Below, in pieces: positions 52,558 through 61,687 of a DNA stretch of 64,000 nt. The stretch's first letter is position 1; every line of letters begins with the position of its first letter. The translations under genes and the position numbers were made by a program. This stretch comes from Burkholderia catarinensis (GTDB taxonomy: Bacteria > Pseudomonadota > Gammaproteobacteria > Burkholderiales > Burkholderiaceae). The notes below the pieces were generated by a model that saw nothing but the letters and a program-made list of their open reading frames with translations, was not told the DNA's origin and did not search any database. The DNA is taken from NCBI RefSeq assembly GCF_001883705.2, contig NZ_MDEQ02000021.1, positions 54,738 to 118,737 on the forward strand, written 5' to 3'.

Positions 52558-53637
52558 TTACCGGGTCGTCTGCGCCAGTGTGGCGAACACGGCTTCGTCC
52601 GGCGCCTGCGCGATCAGCGTATCGCCGAATCGCTTCAGCAGGATGAACTTGATCGCGCCGGCCTCGGCCTTCTTGTCGACGCGCATCAGGTCCATGTAGC
52701 GCGCGTCGCCGAGCGCGGGCCCGCGGGTCGGCAGATGCGCGGCCGCGATCACCGCGTCGAGGCGCTGCCGCGACGCTTCGTCGAGCAGGCCGAGCCGCAC
52801 CGACAGGTCGCCCGCCATCACCATCCCGCAGCCGACCGCCTCGCCGTGCAGCCACTCGCCGTAGCCGAGCCCGGCCTCGATCGCATGGCCGAACGTGTGG
52901 CCGAAGTTCAGGATCGCGCGCAGGCCGCCTTCGCGCTCGTCGGCGGCGACCACGCCCGCCTTGATCTCGCACGAGCGCTTCACGGCGTGCGCGAGCGCAG
53001 CCGGCTCGCGACGGTTCAGCGCGTCGACGTTCGCCTCGATCCAGTCGAAGAATTCCGCGTCGGCGATCGCACCGGTCTTGATGATCTCGGCGACGCCGGC
53101 CGCCAGCTCGCGGTCGGGCAGCGTCGTCAGCGCGCCGATGTCCGCGATCACGGCCTGCGGCTGGTAGAACGCGCCGATCATGTTCTTGCCGAGCGGGTGG
53201 TTGATGCCCGTCTTGCCACCGACCGACGAATCGACCTGCGACAGCAGCGTCGTCGGCACCTGGATGAACGGCACCCCGCGCATGTAGCACGCGGCGGCAA
53301 AGCCCGTCATGTCGCCGATCACGCCGCCGCCGAGCGCAACGAGTGTCGTCTTGCGGTCCGCGCGCTCGGTCAGCAGGCCGTCGAAGATCAGGTTCAGCGT
53401 TTCCCAGTTCTTGTACGCCTCGCCGTCCGGCAGCACGACCGTCGACACACGCTTGCCGAGCGGCGCGAGCGCCGCGCGCAGCGCATCGCCGTAGAGCGGA
53501 TCGACCGTCGTGTTCGTGACGATCGTGACGGACGAACCCTTGATGTGGGGCGCGAACAGCTCGGCGCGGCCGATCAGGCCGGCGCCAATGTGAATCGGAT
53601 AGGCGCGGTCGCCCAGATCGACGTTGACAGTAATCAT
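52558..53637 (-). CDS. aroB: 3-dehydroquinate synthase
   Basis: AroB converts DAHP to 3-dehydroquinate in the shikimate pathway. The 359-residue protein has the NAD-binding GGGVIGDMTGFAA (98-110), PTTLLSQVDSSVGGKTGIN and the Zn ligands in EIIKTGAIADAEFF, NFGHTFGHAIE and GEAVGCGM. The start MITVNVDLGDRAYPIHIG overlaps the aroK stop by 4 bp. Confidence 0.95.
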   Translation of the reverse strand: MITVNVDLGDRAYPIHIGAGLIGRAELFAPHIKGSSVTIVTNTTVDPLYGDALRAALAPLGKRVSTVVLPDGEAYKNWETLNLIFDGLLTERADRKTTLVALGGGVIGDMTGFAAACYMRGVPFIQVPTTLLSQVDSSVGGKTGINHPLGKNMIGAFYQPQAVIADIGALTTLPDRELAAGVAEIIKTGAIADAEFFDWIEANVDALNRREPAALAHAVKRSCEIKAGVVAADEREGGLRAILNFGHTFGHAIEAGLGYGEWLHGEAVGCGMVMAGDLSVRLGLLDEASRQRLDAVIAAAHLPTRGPALGDARYMDLMRVDKKAEAGAIKFILLKRFGDTLIAQAPDEAVFATLAQTTR

Positions 53638-54188
53638 GCTTGTAGCGGCTTGGCGACGACGCCCGCCAGTTCGAGTTGCATCAGCACCATGTTGACGAGA
53701 CCGTTGACTGACGGACGGCCGGTCTCGATAACAAAATCCGCGCATTCGCGGTACAGCGGGTCGCGCACTTCGTACAGCGCTTCGAGACGCCCCTTCGGAT
53801 CTTCGGTCTGCAGCAGCGGGCGGTTCTTGTCCTTGCGCGTGCGCAACCACAGATCGTGCGGATTGGCGCGCAGGTAGACGACGATGCCGTGGCTTTTCAG
53901 GCAGTCGCGATTTTCCGGGCGCAGCACCGCGCCGCCGCCCGTCGCGAGCACGATGTTCTCGCGCTGCGTGAGATCGGTGATCACCTGCGTTTCGCGATCG
54001 CGAAACCCGGCCTCGCCCTCCAGCTCGAAGATCACCGGAATGCGCGCGCCCGTGCGGGCCTCGATTTCGTGGTCGGAGTCGAAGAACGTCCTGTCGAGAC
54101 GACGCGCGACCGCACGGCCCACGGTGGTCTTACCCGCTCCCATAAGGCCGACGAAAAATACGTTTGCATGTGGGTCCCGCGCTTGCAA
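53634..54188 (-). CDS. aroK: Shikimate kinase, TTG start
   Basis: AroK phosphorylates shikimate. The 184-residue protein has Walker A GLMGAGKTT (14-22), the shikimate-binding DSDHEIE and GFRDRE segments, ATGGGAVLR and the lid region RTRKDKNRPLLQT. The start is placed at a TTG (first residues LQARDPHANVF) because it matches the family N-terminus and is preceded by AGAGGAAG at proper spacing; the only upstream in-frame ATG would add 43 basic residues unlike the family. Confidence 0.9.
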   Translation of the reverse strand: MQARDPHANVFFVGLMGAGKTTVGRAVARRLDRTFFDSDHEIEARTGARIPVIFELEGEAGFRDRETQVITDLTQRENIVLATGGGAVLRPENRDCLKSHGIVVYLRANPHDLWLRTRKDKNRPLLQTEDPKGRLEALYEVRDPLYRECADFVIETGRPSVNGLVNMVLMQLELAGVVAKPLQA

Positions 54189-54228
54189 CGGCTTCCTCTG
54201 CTTCAATCTTGCTGGTGTGTGGCGCAGC

Positions 54229-55857
54229 TTACTGGCAAAGCGGCTGCCTTGTCGAGCCTGCGCCGGCGGCTTCCGGCCCCGTTTTCTCGGGATCCGCACC
54301 GCCCGCGTCGCGCGCATCGCAGCGCGCGTCGACGACGGTCGGCGTGATGAAAACGACCAGTTCGTTGCGCTGGTCGCGCTGCGCGCGGTGCCGGAAAAGC
54401 GCGCCCAGAAACGGTATTTTGCCCAAGAGCGGCACGCGCGTCACATCGTTCCGGTTCAGTTGCTCGTAGATCCCGCCGATCGCGACCGTCCCGCCGTTCT
54501 CGACCTCGACGCGCGTCTGCACGTGCTTCGTATGGATCGCGGGGCCAGCCGCCGTCGGCTCGCCGACGCTGTCCTTCGTCACGTCCAGGTCGAGCACCAC
54601 GCGCCCGTCCGGCGTGATCTGCGGCTCGACCTCGAGCTTGAGCGTTGCGCGGCGGAACTGCACGCCGCTCACGCCGTTGCCGACCTTGGCCTGGTACGGC
54701 AGCTCCGAACCCTGCTCGACGATCGCCTTGACGCGATCGGCGGTCACCACGCGCGGACGCGAAACGATCTGGCCCCGCCCCTGCGCCTCGAGCGCGCTCA
54801 GTTCGACGTCGAGCACGCGGCTGAGCGGCGCGGCGAACAGCGTGAAGCCGGCGGTCGCCGCCTCGAAGCCACCGAGCGGCCGCGCGGCAAGGTCGAGCGC
54901 GTTGCGCGCGTCCGTCGTGAACGCGGCGCTCTCGCCGGACGGCGGCCGTCCCTGCGCCCGCAGCGCGACGCGTGCGCCGAGATTGCGCGAGAAGCCCTGC
55001 TCGCCCTCGACGATGCGGGCCTCGATCCGGACCTGCCGCGACGGCCGGTCGATCGCATCGATCAGGCTCGCGATCTGCGCGATCCGCGGCGCGAGATCGG
55101 TGACGAACAGCAGGTTCGTGCGCGGATCGGCCGCCGCTGCGCCGCGCTTCGACAGCAGGCGCTGGCCCGTCGCGCCGGCCAGCAGCCGTTGCACGTCCTG
55201 CGCGCGCGGATAGTGCAGCGCGAACGTACGGCTCGCGAGCGGCTCGAGATCCGCGGCCCGCGCGTGCATTTCGAAGCGCTCGCGTTCGCGCGCGGCCAGT
55301 TCGGCCGCCGGCGTGACCCATACCACGTTGTCGCGCCGGGACATCGCGAGCCCGTGCGTGTCGAGCAGCGTGTCGAAGGCATCGCGCCAGCGGACATTGT
55401 TCAGACGTAACGTGACGATGCCGCGCACCTGCTCGCCGACGACGATATTGAGCCCCGTGAACCGCGCGAACGCATCGAACGCGGCCGCGAGCCCGGCGCC
55501 CTGAAGATTCAGCGAGATCCGCCGCGCGTCGTCCGCATCGCCCGGTTGCCGTGCCGCCGCGTCGCTCATCCGGGCCGGCGGCGCCAACGGGATCGGCGGC
55601 CCCTCCAGCGCGGGGGCCGGTGCTGCGATTTCCGCCGGAACCGCCGCGCGAGCCGCCTGATCGAACGGCGGCGGGCCGGCTTCCGCCGACACGGCGCCGG
55701 CCGCACCGTCCTCCGCGCCCTGGGGCGGCGGCAGGCTCGGCACCTGCGCATCCATTGCGGCAGGCCAGACGGCCGGCAGCGGCGGCAACGACGCGCTTGC
55801 AACAGCGGCCGTCAATCCTGCCCAGACGGCGAGTGCCCAATATCCGTACCTCATCAT
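54229..55857 (-). CDS. pilQ: Type IV pilus / DNA-uptake secretin PilQ
   Basis: PilQ forms the outer membrane gate for type IV pili. The 542-residue protein has a signal peptide (about 1-22), a variable Pro/Ala-rich linker, a secretin and TonB short N-terminal domain (ISLNLQGAGLAAAFDAFARFTGLNIVV, about 113-139), an N1-like domain, and the secretin core from about residue 300 to 510, with VPLLGKIPFLGALFR near the end, as in other secretins. It lacks the long AMIN repeats of Pseudomonas PilQ and is closer in size to HofQ/ComE types. Its ATG overlaps the upstream gene by 4 bp after GGAGGT. Confidence 0.9.
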   Translation of the reverse strand: MMRYGYWALAVWAGLTAAVASASLPPLPAVWPAAMDAQVPSLPPPQGAEDGAAGAVSAEAGPPPFDQAARAAVPAEIAAPAPALEGPPIPLAPPARMSDAAARQPGDADDARRISLNLQGAGLAAAFDAFARFTGLNIVVGEQVRGIVTLRLNNVRWRDAFDTLLDTHGLAMSRRDNVVWVTPAAELAARERERFEMHARAADLEPLASRTFALHYPRAQDVQRLLAGATGQRLLSKRGAAAADPRTNLLFVTDLAPRIAQIASLIDAIDRPSRQVRIEARIVEGEQGFSRNLGARVALRAQGRPPSGESAAFTTDARNALDLAARPLGGFEAATAGFTLFAAPLSRVLDVELSALEAQGRGQIVSRPRVVTADRVKAIVEQGSELPYQAKVGNGVSGVQFRRATLKLEVEPQITPDGRVVLDLDVTKDSVGEPTAAGPAIHTKHVQTRVEVENGGTVAIGGIYEQLNRNDVTRVPLLGKIPFLGALFRHRAQRDQRNELVVFITPTVVDARCDARDAGGADPEKTGPEAAGAGSTRQPLCQ

Positions 55858-56720
55858 GGCCGACCTCCGTCGTCCAGGACGAACCGGCGCGCCCCGTCCG
55901 CCGTCGCGAGCGTCACGGCCGCGGGATCGACCCGCACCACGCGCGCGGCCCCGAGAGCTTCGCCGGGCGCCACGGCCGTGAACGCGCCCTCGCCGTCGTC
56001 GAACAGTGCGAGACCGGCACGCGCGTCGCGAATCGTACCGGCCAGGCGGGCCGCCCGACCATCCGCTGCAGACGGGCCAGCCTCACCGAACGGATCGGCG
56101 TCGAGCGCGGCGGCCTGAACCGGCGCCATGCCACCTTCGGCCGCTGCCGCCGGCAGAGCCGGAAACACGTCGACAGACATTTCCACCCGCGCCGACTGCA
56201 TCCCGCGCTCGACGCGCAGCGCCGACGGCACCGCCAGTACCGGGAAGCGCACCAGCCCGCCGACCATGTGCATCAATGCGCGAAAGCCGCCATCCGCAAC
56301 GATGCGCACCGTGCGCCGGCCATCTGACGCCGCACCATCGGCGCGCTGCGGCTCGATCGATACGCGATGCAGCCCGCTCGACACGGCGAGATCGGCCAGT
56401 TCCAGCATCAACGCGGCCCATTCCGGCGCACGCGACAAGCGGTCGTCATGCGCTGACACCGGATGTACGTCATGCCGTCGCACAGCGACCGCGAGTACGC
56501 GGCGCGCGTCGGCCGCACGCGCCTCCGCCACTGCCAGCAACGCGCGACTGTGCGCGAGCCCACTCCAGTCGGCGGCATTCGCCAGATGAATACCGCCTGC
56601 CAGCACGGCCGCGAACGCGAGCGCGCAGCCTGCGACATGCACGGCCGCCGGCGACATGCGCCGCATGCCGTCCAGCCATGCGCCGCCGCGCGGTGCGAGC
56701 CGATGCGTGTACGCCGTCAT
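55854..56720 (-). CDS. Pilus assembly protein, apparent PilO-PilP fusion
   Basis: A 288-residue inner membrane protein with one N-terminal helix at about 25-47. The following 150 residues match the PilO pattern (coiled region, then two small alpha/beta repeats). The C-terminal 80 residues match PilP by layout: DPFGE near 210, ARLAGTIRDARAGLALFDDGEGAFTAVAPGEALG and ARVVRVDPAAVTLAT, the beta-rich HR domain that contacts PilQ. Gene order is pilM-N-this-Q, so it fills both O and P positions. Similarity is low, hence no symbol. Start MTAYTHRLAP overlaps the pilN stop by 4 bp. Confidence 0.7.
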   Translation of the reverse strand: MTAYTHRLAPRGGAWLDGMRRMSPAAVHVAGCALAFAAVLAGGIHLANAADWSGLAHSRALLAVAEARAADARRVLAVAVRRHDVHPVSAHDDRLSRAPEWAALMLELADLAVSSGLHRVSIEPQRADGAASDGRRTVRIVADGGFRALMHMVGGLVRFPVLAVPSALRVERGMQSARVEMSVDVFPALPAAAAEGGMAPVQAAALDADPFGEAGPSAADGRAARLAGTIRDARAGLALFDDGEGAFTAVAPGEALGAARVVRVDPAAVTLATADGARRFVLDDGGRP

Positions 56721-57364
56721 GCGCCATCTCCCGACGCCTTCTGCGACGGCATCGCGTCGTGCCAGCGCAGTTGGACCGAGAACCGGAACGGCATCCCGAC
56801 CGTGGAGACCGGCGTATCCGAAGCAGGCTTCAACGCATCTATCTCGATCCGCCAGTCGCGCTGCTCGCGCGCCATCCCGGCAAGCCATCGCGCGGCCGCC
56901 CGGTAGCTCGCGGCGCGCGCATCGAGCACGGCACCGGCCGACGTCGTGCGCAGCGCGTCGAGCCGGACGGTGCCGTCACGCACCTGTGCCAGTGTCGCCA
57001 GCAACCCCGCGACGCGTCGGTAAGGCTCGGCAAGCCCGGCTGCCTGCGCATCGCGCTGCGCGACGATGGCGGCTGCATTGGCGGCGCGCGTCGCAGCATC
57101 CACCTGCGGCTGCAACTGCCGTAGCCGCGCCTCCACGCTTGCGCGCTCGGCATCCACGCGCCACCGCATCCATGTGGCAGCGCCCGTCCACAGGCCAGCG
57201 CCGAGCACGCCGAGCAGAATCGCGGTACCGCACTGCGCGGCCCGGCGACGCCGCAACGCCTGCGCCCGCCGCTCGCGGTACGGCAACAGGTTGAAGCCGC
57301 CAAGCCCCGCACGATCGGCCGGAGCCGCCCCGGACACGCTGGCGGGCATGCGCTCGGCCATCAT
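56717..57364 (-). CDS. pilN: Pilus assembly protein PilN
   Basis: PilN joins PilM and PilO in the inner membrane alignment complex. The 215-residue protein has the signature FNLLPYRERR near residues 24-33, which in relatives binds PilM, then a membrane helix at about 44-66 and a coiled-coil followed by a PilN periplasmic domain. The start overlaps the pilM stop (ATGA); a second ATG one codon later is possible. Confidence 0.87.
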   Translation of the reverse strand: MMAERMPASVSGAAPADRAGLGGFNLLPYRERRAQALRRRRAAQCGTAILLGVLGAGLWTGAATWMRWRVDAERASVEARLRQLQPQVDAATRAANAAAIVAQRDAQAAGLAEPYRRVAGLLATLAQVRDGTVRLDALRTTSAGAVLDARAASYRAAARWLAGMAREQRDWRIEIDALKPASDTPVSTVGMPFRFSVQLRWHDAMPSQKASGDGA

Positions 57365-58284
57365 TCCCACACCCCGCGCAACGCCAGCCCGAACGCGACG
57401 GCAAATGCCGGGCCGCCAGACATGCCGGCGGGCGAGCACGGCTGCCCATCCCAGCCCGTGCAGTCGAACGGCACCGCAACCGCGCCGAGCACGTCGCCAA
57501 TCTCGGCGACGGACGTACCGAAGCGGGCGATGCATCGCTCGTCCCCGGCCACGAGTACGCAACGCACGGCCCCGAGCGCGCGCCGGCGCAATGCATCGGG
57601 GAGTGCCTCCGGCACCGCGCCGGACAGCGTGAGCACCGGTACGGCCAACGGGCCGTGGATTCGCCAGCCGCGCACGCCCGAGTCGCAGAACCAGAGCGCG
57701 GCGTAGGAGTCCTGCGCGTCGAGTTCGAACTGCGCGGCATAGCGCAACGCACGCAGCACGGCGGCCGATTCGCCATCGACTACCGTCAGGTCGATACCGG
57801 CCTGGGCGGCCACGTCGATCCGCCGCTCGAGCAGCGCGAGCGGGGCCACGGCAACCGCGATCTCGCCGGACCGCGCGCCGTCGTCCTGCCACCAGTCGAA
57901 CGCGAAACTGTCCGGCGCCAGCCCCGAGATGCGCTCGGCCGCCTGCCGCGCGACGTCCGGGATGTCGTCACGCCCGGCCAGGTCGAGCGTCGCGGTGCGC
58001 ATCTCGTCATCGCGCAGCGCCATCACGCCGCGCGCCTCGCACCGCACATCGCCCGCCGACAGCCGCGACACGGCTGCCGCCAGCGCACGCGCGACCGCGG
58101 CCCAGCGCGCGCCTTCCGGCCCGCCCGCCAGCCCGACCGGCTCCCGTTCGAGCCCCTCGACGCGCACATCCGAGACCCGGCCACGCCGGCTCAGCACGAC
58201 CACCCTCACCTCGTCCGCACCGACGTCGATTCCCGTCGACCGGTGCCTGCCCTGCGCAAACTGTGCCACCCATCGTCCCGTCAT
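57361..58284 (-). CDS. pilM: Divergent PilM-like cytoplasmic pilus assembly ATPase-fold protein
   Basis: PilM is an actin-like protein that binds the PilN N-terminus on the cytoplasmic side. The 307-residue protein has STGIDVGADEVRVVVLSRRG at 16-35, the phosphate-1 strand of the fold, and DLTVVDGESAAVLRALRY around 164-181. It is shorter and more divergent than Pseudomonas PilM, so the name rests on position before pilN and on the fold motifs. Divergent from the penicillin-binding protein gene, as in other proteobacteria. Confidence 0.8.
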   Translation of the reverse strand: MTGRWVAQFAQGRHRSTGIDVGADEVRVVVLSRRGRVSDVRVEGLEREPVGLAGGPEGARWAAVARALAAAVSRLSAGDVRCEARGVMALRDDEMRTATLDLAGRDDIPDVARQAAERISGLAPDSFAFDWWQDDGARSGEIAVAVAPLALLERRIDVAAQAGIDLTVVDGESAAVLRALRYAAQFELDAQDSYAALWFCDSGVRGWRIHGPLAVPVLTLSGAVPEALPDALRRRALGAVRCVLVAGDERCIARFGTSVAEIGDVLGAVAVPFDCTGWDGQPCSPAGMSGGPAFAVAFGLALRGVWE

Positions 58285-58479
58285 CCCAGCCTCCCGAGAT
58301 CGTCGCGGCCCACGCCGCGTTTCCGAGACCTGATTCTGCAAAGCGGCGCGCGCGGCCGACAGTCGGCCGAACGGCCAGCATCGGCCCGCGGCGGCCGCGC
58401 GCGGGCTATGCTGGCGGCACGCCAACTCGCGGCTTTGCGGCGGGCAGCCCCCGCGTCAGGACCGGTCTTACCGGGCAGC

Positions 58480-58485
58480 TATAAT
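58480..58485 (+). promoter_or_regulatory. -10 box upstream of the class A PBP gene
   Basis: TATAAT 19 bp before the ATG in the 220-bp divergent gap between pilM and the PBP gene. No good -35 is seen. A start here would leave a leader of only about a dozen bases. Confidence 0.45.
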
Positions 58486-58504
58486 CGCGGGACTGTTTTC
58501 CGGT

Positions 58505-60898
58505 ATGCCTATGCAATCCACGACTCCTACGTCCCCGCCTCCTGCCCCGGAGCCGAAGAAGCGGCCCTGGTGGCAAAAAGTCCTGCTCGGCTTCGCCGCG
58601 ATGTGCGTGGCCCTCGTCGTGGCCGGCGGCCTCGTGCTCGGCTACGCGCTCGTCGTCGCCTGGCCGAACATGCCGTCGCTCGACGCGCTGACCGACTATC
58701 GCCCGAAGGTGCCGCTGCGCATCTATACGTCCGATCACGTGCTGATCGGCGAATTCGGCGAAGAGCGCCGCGACGTCGTTCATTTCAAGGACGTGCCCGA
58801 CTCGCTGAAGAAGGCGATCCTCGCGATCGAGGACGCACGCTTCTACGATCACGGCGGCGTCGACCTCACCGGCATCATCCGCGCCGGCTTCGTCGCGCTG
58901 ACGAACGGCCACGCGTCGCAGGGTGCGAGCACGATCACGATGCAGGTCGCGCGCAACTTCTTCCTGTCGAGCGAGAAGACCTACACACGCAAGATCTACG
59001 AGATGCTGCTCGCGTACCGGATCGAGCGCGCGCTGACGAAGGATCAGATTCTCGAGGTCTATATGAATCAGATCTATCTCGGCCAGCGCGCGTACGGCTT
59101 CGCGAGCGCCGCGCGGGTCTATTTCGGCAAGGACCTGAAAGACATCACGCTCGCGGAAGCGGCGATGCTCGCGGGGCTGCCGAAGGCGCCGTCCGCGTAT
59201 AACCCGGTCGTGAACCCGAAGCGCGCGAAGGTGCGCCAGGGATACATCCTGCAGCGGATGCTCGAGCTGAACTTCATCACGCGCGAGCAGTACGACGAGG
59301 CCGCCGCGCAGCCGCTCGTCGTCAAGGGCCCCGGCCGCGATTTCAGCGTGCACGCCGAGTACGTCGCGGAAATGGTCCGGCAGATGATGTACGCGCAGTA
59401 TCGCGAGGAAACCTACACGCGCGGCTTCAACGTCGTCACGACGATCGACTCCGCGGACCAGCAGGTCGCGTACACCGCGCTGCGCAAGGGCATCATGGAT
59501 TACGAGCGCCGCCACGGCTATCGCGGGCCGGAAGGCTTCATCGAGTTGCCGGCCGGTGCCGACGACCGTGAACAGGCGATCGACGACGCGCTGCTCGAGC
59601 ACCCCGACAACGGCGAACTGATTGCCGCGGTCGTCACGGCCGCGAGCCCGCGCCAGATCACGGTTGCATTCATCGACGGCAGCAATGCGACGATCGAAGG
59701 CGACAACCTGCGGTTCGCGTCGGGCGCGCTGGCGGCCAACGCGCAGCCGAACCGTCGCATCCGCCCCGGCGCGATCGTCCGCGTCGTGAAGAACGACGCC
59801 GGCAAATGGTCGATCACGCAGTTGCCGCAGGTCGAAGGCGCGTTCCTGTCGATCATCCCGCAGGACGGCGCGATCCGCTCGCTCGTCGGCGGCTTCGACT
59901 ACAACAAGAACAAGTTCAACCACGTCACGCAGGCGTGGCGGCAGCCGGGCTCGTCGTTCAAGCCGTTCATCTACTCGGCGTCGCTCGACAAGGGCCTCGG
60001 GCCGGCAACCGTGATCAACGACGGCCCGCTGTATTTCAGCGCCGCCGAAACGGGCGGCCAGCCATGGGAGCCGAAGAACTACGGCGGCGGCTTCGAAGGC
60101 CCGATGTCGATGCGCACCGCGCTGCAGCGCTCGCGCAACCTCGTGTCGATCCGGATCCTGAACCATATCGGCACGAAGTACGCGCAGCAGTACATCACGC
60201 GCTTCGGCTTCGATGCCGACCGTCATCCGGCCTACCTGCCGATGGCGCTCGGCGCGGGCCAGGTCACGCCGCTGCAGATGGCCGGCGCGTACTCGGTATT
60301 CGCGAACGGCGGCTACCGCGTCAATCCGTACCTGATCGCCGAAGTCACCGATCCGAACGGCGCGATCGTCGCGCGCGCACAACCGCTCGTCGCCGAGCAG
60401 AACGCGCCGCGCGCGATCGACGCACGCAACGCCTACGTGATGAACAGCCTGCTCCAGAGCGTCGCACAGCGCGGCACGGGCGCACGGACCAACGTGCTGA
60501 AGCGCACCGACCTCGCGGGCAAGACCGGTACGACGAACGACTCGCACGACGCGTGGTTCGCCGGCTACCAGCACACGCTCGCCGCGATCGCGTGGATCGG
60601 CTACGACAATCCGCGCAGCCTGGGCGATCGCGAAACGGGCGGCGGCCTGTCGCTGCCCGTCTGGATCGACTACATGGGCGCCGCGCTGAAGGGCGTGCCC
60701 GAATTCAAGCCGACGGTGCCGGACGGCGTCGAATCGCTCGGCAGCGAGCTGTACTTCACCGAGTTCAAGCCGGGGCACGGCTTCGTGTCGACGGTCGGTG
60801 TGCCGCAGGCGCCGGCCGCGCAGAGCGTCGACGAAGCGGCGCCGCACGTCGACGAACAGGAAAAGCAGGACATCATGAACCTGTTCCGCGGCCACTGA
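58505..60898 (+). CDS. mrcA: Class A penicillin-binding protein 1A (bifunctional)
   Basis: PBP1A polymerises and cross-links peptidoglycan in the periplasm. The 797-residue protein has a short cytoplasmic tail, one membrane helix at about 25-52, a GT51 transglycosylase domain (catalytic E109 in IEDARFYDHGGVD, then QGASTITMQVARN), an OB-like ODD region and a transpeptidase domain with the SSFK box at 483-486 (Ser nucleophile), SRN motif and KTGTTN at 673-678. An alternative ATG lies two codons in. It faces pilM divergently, as ponA does in Pseudomonas. Confidence 0.95.
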   Translation: MPMQSTTPTSPPPAPEPKKRPWWQKVLLGFAAMCVALVVAGGLVLGYALVVAWPNMPSLDALTDYRPKVPLRIYTSDHVLIGEFGEERRDVVHFKDVPDSLKKAILAIEDARFYDHGGVDLTGIIRAGFVALTNGHASQGASTITMQVARNFFLSSEKTYTRKIYEMLLAYRIERALTKDQILEVYMNQIYLGQRAYGFASAARVYFGKDLKDITLAEAAMLAGLPKAPSAYNPVVNPKRAKVRQGYILQRMLELNFITREQYDEAAAQPLVVKGPGRDFSVHAEYVAEMVRQMMYAQYREETYTRGFNVVTTIDSADQQVAYTALRKGIMDYERRHGYRGPEGFIELPAGADDREQAIDDALLEHPDNGELIAAVVTAASPRQITVAFIDGSNATIEGDNLRFASGALAANAQPNRRIRPGAIVRVVKNDAGKWSITQLPQVEGAFLSIIPQDGAIRSLVGGFDYNKNKFNHVTQAWRQPGSSFKPFIYSASLDKGLGPATVINDGPLYFSAAETGGQPWEPKNYGGGFEGPMSMRTALQRSRNLVSIRILNHIGTKYAQQYITRFGFDADRHPAYLPMALGAGQVTPLQMAGAYSVFANGGYRVNPYLIAEVTDPNGAIVARAQPLVAEQNAPRAIDARNAYVMNSLLQSVAQRGTGARTNVLKRTDLAGKTGTTNDSHDAWFAGYQHTLAAIAWIGYDNPRSLGDRETGGGLSLPVWIDYMGAALKGVPEFKPTVPDGVESLGSELYFTEFKPGHGFVSTVGVPQAPAAQSVDEAAPHVDEQEKQDIMNLFRGH

Positions 60899-60913
60899 CA
60901 CGCGGCCCGGACA

Positions 60914-60945
60914 TGAAAAAGCGCCCCGCGGGGCGCTTTTCTTTT
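60914..60945. terminator. Bidirectional terminator between the PBP gene and cyaY
   Basis: AAAGCGCCCC / GGGGCGCTTT stem with a 3-base turn, flanked by A-rich and T-rich runs. It serves the convergent PBP and cyaY genes. Confidence 0.85.
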
Positions 60946-60977
60946 GCTGCGACGTTCGGAGCCCGATGCCGCGGCCG

Positions 60978-61304
60978 TCACGCGCCGAACGTGATCGGCA
61001 GCCCGGCCTGCTGAGTTGCGTATTCGGTGAGCGCCGAGAAGAACTCGGTCCCCGTGCGCGTATCGCGCCATTCGCCGTCGATGAACCGGTAGTGGAAACC
61101 GCCCGCTTTCGCGGCGATCCACACTTCCTTCATCGGCGGCTGCAGGTTGACGATGATCTTCGAGCCGTTCTCGAACGTCAGCGTCAGGACACTGCCGTTG
61201 CGCTCCAGATCGATGTCGTGATCGCCGTCGTTGGCGTCGTCGACGGTACGCTCGACGGCCGTCAGCACGGCCTCGGCACGGGTCAGGTAATCGGTATCGG
61301 ACAT
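60978..61304 (-). CDS. cyaY: Frataxin-like iron donor/regulator CyaY
   Basis: CyaY is the bacterial frataxin, which binds iron and modulates IscS during Fe-S cluster assembly. The 108-residue protein has the acidic N-terminal helix (MSDTDYLTRAEAVLTAVE then DDANDGDHDIDLE), the strand LTLTFENGSKIIVNLQ and the PPMKEVWIAAKAGGFHYRF segment conserved across frataxins. Confidence 0.93.
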   Translation of the reverse strand: MSDTDYLTRAEAVLTAVERTVDDANDGDHDIDLERNGSVLTLTFENGSKIIVNLQPPMKEVWIAAKAGGFHYRFIDGEWRDTRTGTEFFSALTEYATQQAGLPITFGA

Positions 61305-61340
61305 GCTAAACTCTATCGGTTCAATTGTTCAGGGATGATC

Positions 61341-61619
61341 ATGCGAGTCGTTTTCCGGATGAGCGCGATTGTAGCGGCTTTGGCGATTCTTGCCGGCTGC
61401 GGTCAAAGCGGCGCGCTCTATCTGCCCACGGTGCCCCCGCTGCCCAAACCGATCCAGCAGCAAGACACGCCTCCGTCGGACGTGAAACCGACCGATGAAA
61501 ATGCGTCGTCCGACGACACGCCCGATACGTCGGGCTCGCCGTTGATGCTGTCGCCCGAGCTGTCGAGCAGCGCATCGGGCGTGCCCGCACCGGCCTCGAG
61601 CCCGGCCGTCACGCAGTAA
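61341..61619 (+). CDS. lptM: Small LptM/YifL-like lipoprotein
   Basis: A 92-residue lipoprotein with lipobox LAGC (lipid on C20) and the family segment GQSGALYLP immediately after, which in LptM of enteric bacteria mimics LPS and helps LptD mature. The rest is an acidic, Ser/Pro-rich tail. Divergent from cyaY, as in many proteobacteria. An ATG two codons upstream exists; the chosen start has an AGGGA site. The LptD link is inferred from the family. Confidence 0.78.
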   Translation: MRVVFRMSAIVAALAILAGCGQSGALYLPTVPPLPKPIQQQDTPPSDVKPTDENASSDDTPDTSGSPLMLSPELSSSASGVPAPASSPAVTQ

Positions 61620-61639
61620 CGACGCCCGGCATGCCAGAC

Positions 61640-61676
61640 AAGGCGATGACTTCCCGGTCATCGCCTTTTGTTTTTT
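61640..61676 (+). terminator. Intrinsic terminator after lptM
   Basis: AAGGCGATGAC / GTCATCGCCTT stem with a 6-base loop, followed by TTGTTTTTT. Confidence 0.85.
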
Positions 61677-61687
61677 CAGGCGCGCGA

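Noticed and set aside
58406..60901. 831-residue frame opposite the penicillin-binding protein gene
   Set aside because: Antisense shadow with arginine-rich low-quality sequence; the plus-strand protein has all PBP motifs.
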